20,283 nucleotides of DNA from a virus. Shown here piece after piece: positions 6,750 to 15,489 of the stretch; positions within the stretch are counted from its first letter, which is position 1; the number at the start of each line of letters is the position of its first letter. A program made the position numbers and the translations under genes. The stretch lies in IMG/VR virus record IMGVR_UViG_3300042307_000990, positions 1-20,283 of that record, one strand, 5' to 3'. A model generated the notes under the pieces. That model worked only from the letters and a program-made list of their open reading frames with translations, had not been told where the DNA came from and did no database searches.

Positions 6750-9700
6750 TTATAATATACCAGCTTTTCTAGCAATCTCCAAAGGATTGTATGCAGGGTT
6801 AAAATTCTTAGGAATCATTATCCCTGAATGTTCATTGTTTAACCCCACAGGTAATAATACTATAGTATCATTAGGTATTCTTCTATATATTAACCAACAT
6901 TGTTTATCATATGTTGGTATAGTATTAGTAGGTATTATTCTATCTACAAATAATGAACCTGATTGTAATCCAATAAATGAACTAGATACTATCATGTAAT
7001 CTGTTCTACCTGATAATCCCGGATTCCATTTAAATGCTGGGATGTTAGTTGGATCGGGAGATAATATTCCTGTTTCTGTTCCTAGTATTAGAAAATCTCC
7101 TACTTCTATTGATGAATACACATTATCAACTGAAGCTAAACTTTGTGAAGGATTAATTCTAAGTTGTGATGTATTATCAGTTAGTGTACTTCCTGTACTA
7201 GCGTTAGCAATTTCTATATCAGTAATAAGGGATCCGCTAAAAGAACCAGTTAAAAAAGGATATAACCAATTGAATGGTTGTTCTACATCTCCAGTTCCAG
7301 TACCATTTATCATAAATGTTTTAAGTTCTGTGGTAGTAGTTACTGGTTTAAAATATTCTGTTCGTGTGGCAGTAGTAGATCCTGTTAATTCTATACGTAC
7401 TTTATTACTTCCACTAGTAATATATCCATAGTATTGTACATTAGTTAATGTACCATCTGATGAACCAGAAACTAAACTAGAAATAATAGTTACATAATTA
7501 TTTCCTGCATCTAAACAAGTAACAGTTTTAGGAGTAGATAAAGAGCTACTATCATTGATGTAATATAAAAGTACATCTGATCCTGCATTAAATGTGTTAC
7601 TTACTTCGCTAATATATCTGTTTTCTCCTAAAGTATATCTAGTACCATTTATATCTATTAATTCACTAATTCGAGCAGCACTACCTACTGCTACTTGAGA
7701 ATATGAAGAAGTAATATAATTAAATACAGCAAAATAATTCGTATAAACATCAATAGCAGCTGTTAAACCATATCCCTGATTACTAGACGATACAGTATTA
7801 TATTTAGCACTTGTTGTTTTTACACCATCGTATCTTGAACGTTTATATGATGTTAAAGATAAATTTGAATCTTGTAATTCAGCTGGGGTGAAAATAGATG
7901 ATGTTGATTGTCTATTTATTAATTCACTATTTGGAGTGTATATGTTATTTCTAAGTCTTGATGTTACACTAGATGATACGTTATTAAATAATGGATTAGC
8001 ATCTACATCATATACAACTAAATCTTGAGTTGTTACTATTACTGTACTTCCACTTAATTCACCAGTGTAAAATTCACTTAAATCATTATGAAGTTTAGTA
8101 ACTAAACCCTTAGTAGTATTGATGTTTTCTACCCACGATTGAGAAGCAGGGTTAATATCTTCATATACTCCTCCACTTCCTGCTCTAGCCATTACTAATG
8201 AACCTGATTCATCAGCGAATGTATTAAATTCACCTGTATGGATGCTTTCAGTAGTAGATGTGCTAGGGTTAGCATATGTAAATTTATTACGCTCTAATAC
8301 TGGAGAGTCTATAGTGATACCTGTAGATAAGCTAGTTCTAGCAGGTACAAAATCTTCTAATGTTTTGAATAATGAATTATCAAAAAACTGAATTAATCTA
8401 ATGAATCCATTATAATCTAATAATGAACCTGTAAATCCAGAATATGAACCTGTGCCTTGAGAAAAATATATTTTACGTTGATTATCCAAATCAGGATAAG
8501 AACCACTATACATTTGTCTAGGATCACCAATATAATCATCTATATTCCAAGTAGGATTACTAGATGATATTGATTGTGAAATATATAAATCAATTTGTGT
8601 TTGAGGTGAGAATGAAATATCTACATAATTCAAATCTTCATCTAAAATATTAGCTGATGCTGTATTTGCTTGTTGAATGCTAATAAATGGAGATAGTAAA
8701 CTGCCTGTAGCATTATTATCTACTAATCTTACTTTAGAATCATTATATCCTTTTAGTAGACCTTTTTTAGTTGATCCACCATATTCTTTAACACTTAAAA
8801 TACTACCTGTAATACCAAATGTAGTGATAATAGCTTCTAAACCAGCTTTAGTACCTTTAGTTTTAACTAAGTAAGGTAAATTATGGTAAATACGTTTATA
8901 TACCTCAGCTAATAGGTCTTTACGAGGAATATTATTTAAATAGCTACTAGTAGGTGAGAAATTCTCTAATGAACCACTATAAACAGCACTTCCTGAGTTA
9001 TTACCAATTTCAAATTGGTTTAAATCTTCACCACCTAAACTATTGTATACATTAATACCAAATGATTTTAATACATAGTATACTAAATCTTTAGATACAC
9101 CTTCTTCTAAATTGTTATTAGCTAAATTTATATCTGTAATCGATTGTAGTAAAATCCATATATTATCAAAATAATGACCAACCATATGTAAAAACAAAAC
9201 ATATTGGCTGTTATCCGGATTATCTACTAAATAAATGGGGATACTATTCTTTAAATTATTTGGATTTAATTCATCATATGATGATGCTAATGCTATATTA
9301 TTATTATACCAAGTTATAGCAGTTGCTGAACCTGTTGAGTATAACACATAAGGTAGTGTAGCTGTTGATTTCGGCCAAGCATATGAGCTAGACTGAAAGT
9401 ATAAGTATGTTTCATATCCATCAAAATTAGCAATTATATTACTAATACTAGCTGAATATGTGTTGATTTCTGTTTGTAAATTTGGAAACAATGAAGCACT
9501 AAGAGTATAATTAGTTATTAAACTGTTATAGTCTTCTATTTGTTTTGCCTTAGTATAGAAATTAGCTAAACGTTGTTCTACTGAACCAAAGAATGAGAAA
9601 TTAGAATAATTAGTATAATCTACATTAATATCTATACTTTGTGAAGTAAGGGCATTTAATAATTTATTATATGATGCACTTTGAGATACTTGTAATGTTG

Positions 9701-10556
9701 AAACTAAATCACTATACGTTGTGTATTGAGTAGATATTGTATTAGTCTCTACTGGAATATTAAAATTAGCTCCTCTTAGCATTAATGCTGTAGGTGCTGC
9801 TAATAATACATCTAAATTAATATTGAAGATGTAGGGACTAACCTTTTCAGATACTACCCACACATATGTCTTTTCAGTAATTAATGCTGGGAGTGGTTCG
9901 TATAATTTAAATAGAATTTCATATCCAGCATCGTTTCTATTAAGAGCAACGTTAACTGCTACTACTTGTTGGTTTAATCCAAAGTTAAGTAAATAGTTAA
10001 CATAATATGTAGAGCCACTTATTTCATTAAATAAAACATTAGCATCAGCTTCAATTTGTAAATTTGTAAATACTGTTGAAGAAATACTAAGCTCTGTTCT
10101 ATCTGAAGATATTCTTTTAATGAAATATTGAGCTTCAGGAGATGATACTTTATTAGTAAAGAAATTGTATCTAACTGCAAATTCTCCTGAATTGTATCCT
10201 AAATTTTGTAAATCAACAATAGGATCTATTTCAATTATAGGATATGATGATCCAACAGGAGATGGTGCTTTTAATGTTCCAATATCGCCATCAGTAATAT
10301 TATCTTTAGGATTTGGAGCAGCAGTATAAATAGAAGATAAGGATGAATCAATAGGTAATTTAAAATCCTTATAATTGTAATTTAAATCTAATAAGTTACC
10401 TCCAGCATCATATACGTAATACTCAATATAATCATTAGGGGATCCAAAACTTTCTTGGATTTCCTGTGATTCTATTAATAGTGCATCTTGAGTAGAATAA
10501 CGTGATACTGTTTCTGTATTTAATATGTCTCCTACTATTTGTATATTATTAGCCAT
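6750..10556 (-). CDS. Giant baseplate wedge protein, gp7/P2 gpI-like
   Basis: At 1268 aa this is the largest gene here. The stretch RIYHNLPYLVKTKGTKAGLE with the following AIITTFG (KTKGT at 565-569) resembles the conserved HxxKGTxxALxxALxxLG block of the P2 gpI tail family, whose T4 counterpart is gp7 in the gp6-gp7-gp25 wedge. About 70 residues earlier, near 488-508, SKDLVYYVLKSFGINVYN precedes it, as in related structural proteins. The rest is long, beta-rich and full of Ser-Gly-Ser and Thr-Gly-Ser steps, with no membrane segment. T4 gp7 is about 1030 aa, so length is in range. It lies three genes downstream of gp6 and overlaps the 113-aa gene by 8 nt, implying coupled translation. Calling it gp7-like is an inference from one motif plus size and position; a tail-fibre connector is the alternative. 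Confidence 0.7.
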   Translation of the reverse strand: MANNIQIVGDILNTETVSRYSTQDALLIESQEIQESFGSPNDYIEYYVYDAGGNLLDLNYNYKDFKLPIDSSLSSIYTAAPNPKDNITDGDIGTLKAPSPVGSSYPIIEIDPIVDLQNLGYNSGEFAVRYNFFTNKVSSPEAQYFIKRISSDRTELSISSTVFTNLQIEADANVLFNEISGSTYYVNYLLNFGLNQQVVAVNVALNRNDAGYEILFKLYEPLPALITEKTYVWVVSEKVSPYIFNINLDVLLAAPTALMLRGANFNIPVETNTISTQYTTYSDLVSTLQVSQSASYNKLLNALTSQSIDINVDYTNYSNFSFFGSVEQRLANFYTKAKQIEDYNSLITNYTLSASLFPNLQTEINTYSASISNIIANFDGYETYLYFQSSSYAWPKSTATLPYVLYSTGSATAITWYNNNIALASSYDELNPNNLKNSIPIYLVDNPDNSQYVLFLHMVGHYFDNIWILLQSITDINLANNNLEEGVSKDLVYYVLKSFGINVYNSLGGEDLNQFEIGNNSGSAVYSGSLENFSPTSSYLNNIPRKDLLAEVYKRIYHNLPYLVKTKGTKAGLEAIITTFGITGSILSVKEYGGSTKKGLLKGYNDSKVRLVDNNATGSLLSPFISIQQANTASANILDEDLNYVDISFSPQTQIDLYISQSISSSNPTWNIDDYIGDPRQMYSGSYPDLDNQRKIYFSQGTGSYSGFTGSLLDYNGFIRLIQFFDNSLFKTLEDFVPARTSLSTGITIDSPVLERNKFTYANPSTSTTESIHTGEFNTFADESGSLVMARAGSGGVYEDINPASQSWVENINTTKGLVTKLHNDLSEFYTGELSGSTVIVTTQDLVVYDVDANPLFNNVSSSVTSRLRNNIYTPNSELINRQSTSSIFTPAELQDSNLSLTSYKRSRYDGVKTTSAKYNTVSSSNQGYGLTAAIDVYTNYFAVFNYITSSYSQVAVGSAARISELIDINGTRYTLGENRYISEVSNTFNAGSDVLLYYINDSSSLSTPKTVTCLDAGNNYVTIISSLVSGSSDGTLTNVQYYGYITSGSNKVRIELTGSTTATRTEYFKPVTTTTELKTFMINGTGTGDVEQPFNWLYPFLTGSFSGSLITDIEIANASTGSTLTDNTSQLRINPSQSLASVDNVYSSIEVGDFLILGTETGILSPDPTNIPAFKWNPGLSGRTDYMIVSSSFIGLQSGSLFVDRIIPTNTIPTYDKQCWLIYRRIPNDTIVLLPVGLNNEHSGIMIPKNFNPAYNPLEIARKAGIL

Positions 10557-10890
10557 TTGTTGAACTTAATGTTTGGATGGTTTGTTGAGCTAAAGATATT
10601 TCTTGTCTCAATGTTGTAATTTCATCTAAAAGTACTTGAAGATTATCTGTATTTAAATCAATACCTAAATAATCTGCTTCTTTCTGTAAGATATAGTTAT
10701 GAGAATTTGAATCTCCCTCTTTAGGAATTTGATAAAATAATTGCTCATATAGAGCAAAGAAATCCTCTAAAGTAAATTCAGGTGTATCGTCTCCTTGTTG
10801 GCTATTAAATAGCTGATGGAATTGAGTATCCACCACTTTAGGAAAATTAACCTTATTAAATACCGTTTTTTGTACAGGAATTTGTGACAT
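10549..10890 (-). CDS. Small virion-associated protein with C-terminal coiled coil
   Basis: A 113-aa protein. The N-terminal half is mixed (FPKVVDTQFHQLFNSQQGDD) and is followed by an acidic helical stretch FTLEDFFALYEQLFYQIPKE. The C-terminal 35 residues (LQVLLDEITTLRQEISLAQQ and onward) form a heptad-like coiled coil. The gene ends inside the start of the 1268-aa wedge gene (8-nt overlap) and begins 1 nt after the 363-aa gene stop, so its product is likely made in step with the wedge protein and may be a small partner or chaperone for it. I do not recognise a family. Confidence 0.66.
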   Translation of the reverse strand: MSQIPVQKTVFNKVNFPKVVDTQFHQLFNSQQGDDTPEFTLEDFFALYEQLFYQIPKEGDSNSHNYILQKEADYLGIDLNTDNLQVLLDEITTLRQEISLAQQTIQTLSSTNG

Positions 10891-10891
10891 T

Positions 10892-11983
10892 TTATCTTAT
10901 AACTTTAAAATAATAATTTTCATCTAATACTACTACTTCTCTATTAGCTAATACTGTTTTAAGTAATAATTGATAGTAACGTTCTGGTTGTAATCCGTTC
11001 ATATATACATCAAAATAACTTCCTGAAGTATCTGCACTTATTTTAGTGTATGTTGTATCATAATCTATAATAATCTCTTCAGTATCTAAGTCTTTAATAG
11101 ACCAGTATGAAGTAGCAGGTAGTACTTTATTGTTCAAATATACAGAAGAAGTTTGGAAAGTCCTAGCAGGGAAGCGATCTCTTACATTTACTCTAAAACG
11201 TTGTATCGAATCTTGTTGATATTCGTTTTGGTTATTTGGAATAGATGCTACTATTTGATCTGAAGTGATTACTGATAGTGATCCTGTACTGTATATTGTA
11301 TCATTCCATCTAATTTCTAAACATGGAGGATATATAGTATGGGTATTACTTGAAAAATATTTAGTTTCAAATTTAGAAGCCGAAGTAAATTCTATAGCAG
11401 AGCTATGTTTAACAATGAATCCTTGATTAGCTATCGAAGAGCTAAACCAAGCTGATACAGTATTATTTACTTTTAATTCAATATCTTTTGAAGTGGTATG
11501 AGTAAATGATTGAGTAGTCTCATATGAGCCAGTATACCATAAACCACCACCTGAATTAACACCATATGATCCTGTAGTGTTTGGAGGAAATGTTACGCCA
11601 AACCATGGACTACCACTTTCTGCGTTTCTATATCCCCAACTAGCACCATCGGTTGTAATAGGTGAATTAGATAGTCTACCAGTACCTATATCCCAACTTC
11701 CTGATAATGGATAACCATATATAGTGTAATCTAAAGGGATTTCAGTAGCAGTAGCTAAGTATAATTTTAAATATGCATCGAATGCGCTACCAGATACTTT
11801 ATTAGTAATAATGTCACTAATTTCACTTTGTGGAAATTTAATTAACACACGTGATGAATCATCAGTACTGGTTGCAGTATAAAAGGTGCTAATCTCTAAT
11901 ATCTCATCCAAACCTGTGTTTAGTTCTGGATAGTATGAATAGAGAGTAGCACTCTTTTCTGGGAAAATTTTATATATTGCCAT
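10892..11983 (-). CDS. Virion structural protein with DNRLRE-like N-terminus
   Basis: A 363-aa protein. The start, KSATLYSYYPELNTGLDEIL then SSRVLIKFPQSEI (residues about 10-56), matches the pattern of DNRLRE-type beta-sandwich modules (A-T-[LV]-Y-S-x-P-N-x-G, then R-x-L-[IL]-K-F), which are carbohydrate-binding-like domains of extracellular proteins. A second part includes a Gly/Trp/Tyr-rich region and TIYPPCLEIRWND. The C-terminal 120 residues have RFRVNVRDRFPARTF, LPATSYWSIKDLDTEEIIID and GLQPERYYQLLLKT, which read like a separate beta domain conserved in T4-like virion proteins. It is the first gene of its cluster, 19 nt after an exact boundary motif. A baseplate or fibre-attachment role is likely; sugar binding is only suggested. 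Confidence 0.72.
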   Translation of the reverse strand: MAIYKIFPEKSATLYSYYPELNTGLDEILEISTFYTATSTDDSSRVLIKFPQSEISDIITNKVSGSAFDAYLKLYLATATEIPLDYTIYGYPLSGSWDIGTGRLSNSPITTDGASWGYRNAESGSPWFGVTFPPNTTGSYGVNSGGGLWYTGSYETTQSFTHTTSKDIELKVNNTVSAWFSSSIANQGFIVKHSSAIEFTSASKFETKYFSSNTHTIYPPCLEIRWNDTIYSTGSLSVITSDQIVASIPNNQNEYQQDSIQRFRVNVRDRFPARTFQTSSVYLNNKVLPATSYWSIKDLDTEEIIIDYDTTYTKISADTSGSYFDVYMNGLQPERYYQLLLKTVLANREVVVLDENYYFKVIR

Positions 11984-12002
11984 AAATTATATAATTACTA
12001 TA

Positions 12003-12011
12003 TATAAATAT
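12003..12011 (-). promoter_or_regulatory. Boundary motif ATATTTATA, 19 nt before 363-aa virion gene
   Basis: Exact copy in the 45-nt gap between the endolysin stop (12029) and the next start. It is followed on the coding strand by TATAGTAATTATATAATTT, which includes a 12-bp palindrome, and then the ATG. Confidence 0.55.
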
Positions 12012-12028
12012 AACAACAATATGGATTT

Positions 12029-12841
12029 TTAAGACAATAAACTATAGTATTCTTTAAAATGTTTAATACGATCTGCTAATCCAATTGTACCACCGTTAAC
12101 GCGTTTAGTAACTGCTGTTACAGTTGCGTCATCAGCACCTTTATCACATATAGACCATAATTTGTTTGAATCAAAGAAAAATGCTGCTGATGCTAATGGG
12201 TATTTAGTAGCAACTAAATCTGGGTTAGCAACGCAATCTTCACCGATGTATTTAGTGAATCCTGTATAGTTTGATTTACCTGTCAATTGGATATATCCAC
12301 GTCCACGGAATTTAAAACCATCTTTAGATGCTTCATCTCCATTACCCATACGAGATGCATATACTTTAGAAGCAATTTTCTCAGGGTTACGAGCATAAGA
12401 ATCAGCTGTAGCTCCAGGGAAATACTTAGGGAAAATTTTCTTCAATCCGTCTGCAGAGTAATTAACATTTTCAGATACTGCTTTAAAGCCACCTGATTCA
12501 TGTCCACACTGTGCTAAGAAATGAGCTAATCTTAATGTGTTTGTAATGTTAAATTTAGCTGCTGTAACTGGAATTTGTGCAATAACAGCATCAGGAATAT
12601 GTCCTTTTAGTTTGTCTAATTTGAAAGCTCCTGTAGAAACTGCTGGTGCTGCTGGTGCTGCGCCAAACATTTTAGTCCAAGTTCCTTCTCCTACAATACC
12701 ATCGGCACCTAAACCATTAGCGGCTTGCCATTCTTTTACTTTAGCTTCTGTACCTGGTCCAAATGCACCATCAGCTGCTAATCCTAATTTTGCTTGGAGT
12801 TTTTTTACATCTTCTCCTGTTGATCCGTTTTTTAATAACAT
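12029..12841 (-). CDS. GH19 endolysin with N-terminal peptidoglycan-binding domain
   Basis: A 270-aa enzyme. Residues 1-60 form a PG_binding_1 domain: GSTGEDVKKLQAKLGL, ADGAFGPGTEAKVKEWQAAN, GLGADGIVGEGTW. A short Ala/Pro linker (61-70) leads to a glycoside hydrolase 19 catalytic domain (about 78-270) with HESGGF (catalytic E115), SENVNYSADGL (second acid E124) and FRGRGYIQLTGKSNY (178-192), the hallmark motifs of phage chitinase-like muramidases. It cleaves cell-wall glycan. There is no signal peptide, so for lysis it would need a holin, which I do not see. It lies 24 nt after gp6 inside the wedge cluster rather than in a lysis cassette. The Ala/Gly-rich composition and higher GC stand out from the neighbours, suggesting a separate origin. 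Confidence 0.9.
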   Translation of the reverse strand: MLLKNGSTGEDVKKLQAKLGLAADGAFGPGTEAKVKEWQAANGLGADGIVGEGTWTKMFGAAPAAPAVSTGAFKLDKLKGHIPDAVIAQIPVTAAKFNITNTLRLAHFLAQCGHESGGFKAVSENVNYSADGLKKIFPKYFPGATADSYARNPEKIASKVYASRMGNGDEASKDGFKFRGRGYIQLTGKSNYTGFTKYIGEDCVANPDLVATKYPLASAAFFFDSNKLWSICDKGADDATVTAVTKRVNGGTIGLADRIKHFKEYYSLLS

Positions 12842-12865
12842 AGTTTGTTTGTTTTTAAGTGTTTA

Positions 12866-14707
12866 CTAATATGCTATAACTCTACCTTGAATATCAGTTT
12901 CAGGGTATCTTAATTCAAATATACTTGGATCCAATGATGGATAAATTATATTATTGCTTGTAGCAGCTGCTATATCATATCCGTATTGAGAATATGTAGT
13001 ACCTGCAGTATCTTGTTTATTTATGATTTCTAATTTTACTACGGATTGTACTCCTCTAATTTTAAGTAATTGTGAAGTTATATCTGATAGAATAATAGGT
13101 TGGTTAATTTGCCATCTATCTATATTAAAATTTGTTTTTAATGTATCAATACAATTAGATAATACTTCATTGTTATTATATCCTACAGCTGTAGTAATAT
13201 CAAAATTAATCCCAATATTAATGTAAAATGCATTTTTAATATTAATAGCATCTGTTACCATTCTATATTGGTCGATGTATGTGGCTAAATTATTTTTTAA
13301 TGTGGTATTAGCGTTTACTAACTTCTTATTAGTATCATATGCGAGTACATATAAATCTAGAGACAGTGGGTTTACAGCGCTTGTAGGCGTTCCTGGTGCC
13401 GAATTAAGAGTGTTAGACGCGAAATTTTGGCTTAAGTATACTTTAGCTATTGTACCGTAATCTGAAGGTAAAGATAATGCTCTAACAATATAGTCATTTT
13501 TAGTTACCGCTCTTAATTGAGATGAATATGCATATAATGCATTATTACGAACTTCTTCGATTTCATCACCACCTCTACCACCTGATGATGGAGTAGGATT
13601 ATTTGATACTACACTAGCTACTACTTGATTTGCTAATGCTGTATTAACAGGTGCTCCGTTTTTAAAATAAATTCCAGTAGTACTGATTGTAGTTAAATCG
13701 TTTGAAGGAACGTTTGATGTGATTCCTCCTCCAACTAAATATCTTACTTGTAATGTACCATTAGATGGAGCTAAACCATATTCTCTAGTAAAGAAAATAG
13801 ATGCTTTGTTATAGTTATTACTTAAATTAGAAATCCCCGGTACTAAACCTAATTGAATATTATCTGGTGTAGGTAAAATAGTAGTGTCTGCACTATTAGA
13901 TACGCCTGCTCCAAATTCTAATTGTAATGTATTATTAGATAATACCCTAGATACAAATCTTCTAGGTACGTTTTGTAACTGAAGTAAATAAGGTACTTGA
14001 TCTGTAGAATAGTTAGGGTTAGTAACTTGATTAAATCTAGATGATTGAGCTAAATAAGGTACTTCATACCATTGATTACTATCACTACCAGTTACATCTA
14101 ATATTTGTATAACATTAGTATCAGTAATACTGATATTTGTAAATTTCTGTGGTGTATTAAATGTATAAGTAGCTGTTTTAATTTCTGCTGAAATAGTAGA
14201 TACTGTTTTCTTTAATAAGTAAAAGTTACTATTTACAAATGTAATTTCTGCTGAACCTGTATCTGTAAAATCTATTTGTGTTGTAGTTATAAATTTAGTA
14301 CCTGTAGATGTTGAAGTAACAGTAGAGTTAGCTGGGATAATTAATCCATAAGTTGCAACATCAGGAGTAGTAATACTTCCACTTGTAATAGAAGGTACTA
14401 ATTGATATACATCTAATGATGTATTAGAAGCATATGATGCTTTAGGTCTATATCCTAGAGCATATGATAATGCATATAAATTTTCTTTTTCCTTAGCGTA
14501 TAATAAAAAGTTTTCTTGTACTTGGGTATCTACATAGAAAGACATTACATCACCTACATAAGATGCCATTTCAATAAACATACTACCTGGAGAGGCATCA
14601 CTAAAATCATTATATGAATTAGGGAAATATGTTTGAGCATAGTTAATTAAACTACTCTTAAATTCAGTAAAAGTCTTATTTACATAAGATATGTTTTTAT
14701 CCGCCAT
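12866..14707 (-). CDS. gp6: Baseplate wedge protein gp6
   Basis: A 613-aa protein of the gp6/Baseplate_J family (T4 gp6 is 660 aa). The N-terminus FTEFKSSLINYAQTYFPNSY then DFSDASPGSMFIEMASYVGD and NLYALSYALGYRPK (13-90) is the classic gp6 opening. In the middle, GGRGGDEIEEVRNNALYAYS then SQLRAVTKNDYIVRALSLP (about 375-415) is the J-like core. The C-terminal part holds DRWQINQPIILSDI and IRGVQSVVKLEI, also typical. Dimers of gp6 form the inner ring of the baseplate with gp25 and gp7. The gene starts 1 nt after the gp25 stop (TAAAATG), giving coupled synthesis of two directly interacting wedge parts. Confidence 0.92.
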   Translation of the reverse strand: MADKNISYVNKTFTEFKSSLINYAQTYFPNSYNDFSDASPGSMFIEMASYVGDVMSFYVDTQVQENFLLYAKEKENLYALSYALGYRPKASYASNTSLDVYQLVPSITSGSITTPDVATYGLIIPANSTVTSTSTGTKFITTTQIDFTDTGSAEITFVNSNFYLLKKTVSTISAEIKTATYTFNTPQKFTNISITDTNVIQILDVTGSDSNQWYEVPYLAQSSRFNQVTNPNYSTDQVPYLLQLQNVPRRFVSRVLSNNTLQLEFGAGVSNSADTTILPTPDNIQLGLVPGISNLSNNYNKASIFFTREYGLAPSNGTLQVRYLVGGGITSNVPSNDLTTISTTGIYFKNGAPVNTALANQVVASVVSNNPTPSSGGRGGDEIEEVRNNALYAYSSQLRAVTKNDYIVRALSLPSDYGTIAKVYLSQNFASNTLNSAPGTPTSAVNPLSLDLYVLAYDTNKKLVNANTTLKNNLATYIDQYRMVTDAINIKNAFYINIGINFDITTAVGYNNNEVLSNCIDTLKTNFNIDRWQINQPIILSDITSQLLKIRGVQSVVKLEIINKQDTAGTTYSQYGYDIAAATSNNIIYPSLDPSIFELRYPETDIQGRVIAY

Positions 14708-14708
14708 T

Positions 14709-15119
14709 TTATTTTAATTCTATTGTAATTTGATCTGCTTTTCCCGAAAGTATCAATCTATATTTTACTACTACATTAATTGTATAATGGTCTTGATCAT
14801 AGATTACATCAATAGTGTCTGCTTGAATTTGAGGAATAAATATACTAATCGCATCCGCTATTTTACTTTGGATTAGTGGTATATTTTCATCTACCATTCC
14901 TTCAAATAACATATAGCTAATATCAGCTCCAAACTCAGGATTCATTATTCGTTCACCCTTATTAGATAATAGAAGATTAATCAAATTTGATTTAATTTGA
15001 TCTTGAGTACTATATGTACTTTTAAATACTTCACTACTATTAAATGGTAATGACACACCAATAGCTACATTTTTCTGTAGATCTAATGGGTCAATACGGG
15101 TTACTTCTTGTATAGGCAT
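14709..15119 (-). CDS. gp25: Baseplate wedge protein gp25
   Basis: A 136-aa protein matching the gp25/GPW family in length (T4 gp25 is 132 aa) and motifs: VSLPFN near the start, QIKSNLINLLLSNKGERIMN followed by PEFGADI (41-67), and a C-terminal beta region DVIYDQDHYTINVVVKYRL. In T4 and P2 this protein seeds sheath polymerisation and sits in the wedge core with gp6. The GERIMNPEFG block is the most conserved part of the family and is intact. It lies 1 nt after the 118-aa gene and 1 nt before gp6, the same gp25-gp6 pairing found in many contractile tails. Confidence 0.92.
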   Translation of the reverse strand: MPIQEVTRIDPLDLQKNVAIGVSLPFNSSEVFKSTYSTQDQIKSNLINLLLSNKGERIMNPEFGADISYMLFEGMVDENIPLIQSKIADAISIFIPQIQADTIDVIYDQDHYTINVVVKYRLILSGKADQITIELK

Positions 15120-15120
15120 C

Positions 15121-15477
15121 TTATCCTAAGTTTTTTAGTCCTGCTTTATCCTGTGCACTCATGTTAGCTGCAGCATCCATAATAAAATCTGTGAATGGAT
15201 TATCATTAGTTGGATCTACTTTTAATTCAGCTCCGCTATATGATGATACTGTTGGATTATTAAATCCAAATGCAGCTCCCATTTTTGATCTTAATTGGGC
15301 ACGAACATCTAATGTTTCATGTATGTCGTTAGTGGTAAAACTAACTGTTTTTGTTTCCTGTAATGGAGATGGTTTACTAACCGCCTTGGGTGAGTCACTT
15401 AAAATAGCTAATAGCTCTTCGCGTACTGCTTCAGCTACTGCCTCTTTAATCAAACCTTTAAATGCTTTTACATTCAT
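15121..15477 (-). CDS. Small hypothetical protein upstream of gp25
   Basis: A 118-aa protein. Residues 1-28 (FKGLIKEAVAEAVREELLAI) form an amphipathic helix, followed by a Ser/Pro/Lys linker and a C-terminal part with DNPFTDFIMDAAANMSAQDK. It has no cysteine cluster, signal peptide or membrane segment. The ATG at 15477 is the only sensible start, because the next in-frame Met is near residue 66. Only 3 nt separate that ATG from the boundary motif, so the mRNA would be leaderless or nearly so if the motif is a promoter. Placement before gp25 and gp6 suggests a small virion component or assembly factor. I do not recognise a family. Confidence 0.64.
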   Translation of the reverse strand: MNVKAFKGLIKEAVAEAVREELLAILSDSPKAVSKPSPLQETKTVSFTTNDIHETLDVRAQLRSKMGAAFGFNNPTVSSYSGAELKVDPTNDNPFTDFIMDAAANMSAQDKAGLKNLG

Positions 15478-15480
15478 ATA

Positions 15481-15489
15481 TATAAATAT
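15481..15489 (-). promoter_or_regulatory. Boundary motif ATATTTATA, 3 nt before 118-aa gene ATG
   Basis: Exact copy that abuts the stop codon of the 402-aa gene (TAA directly followed by ATATTTATA) and sits only 3 nt before the next start. This spacing does not leave room for a normal leader. Confidence 0.5.

Noticed and set aside
10325-10332. TATAAATA on the plus strand inside the 1268-aa gene
   Set aside because: Same 8-mer without the ninth base, within coding sequence; it does not lie at a gene boundary.
1820-12011. T4-type late promoters firing rightward on the plus strand
   Set aside because: They would run antisense through every downstream gene and no plus-strand genes exist, so a rightward promoter role is less likely than a minus-strand signal. 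It is kept as an alternative in the motif finding.
12537-12869. Plus-strand open frame of 110 aa opposite the endolysin
   Set aside because: It arises from the Ala/Gly-rich codons of the peptidoglycan-binding domain read in reverse; no start context or neighbours support it.
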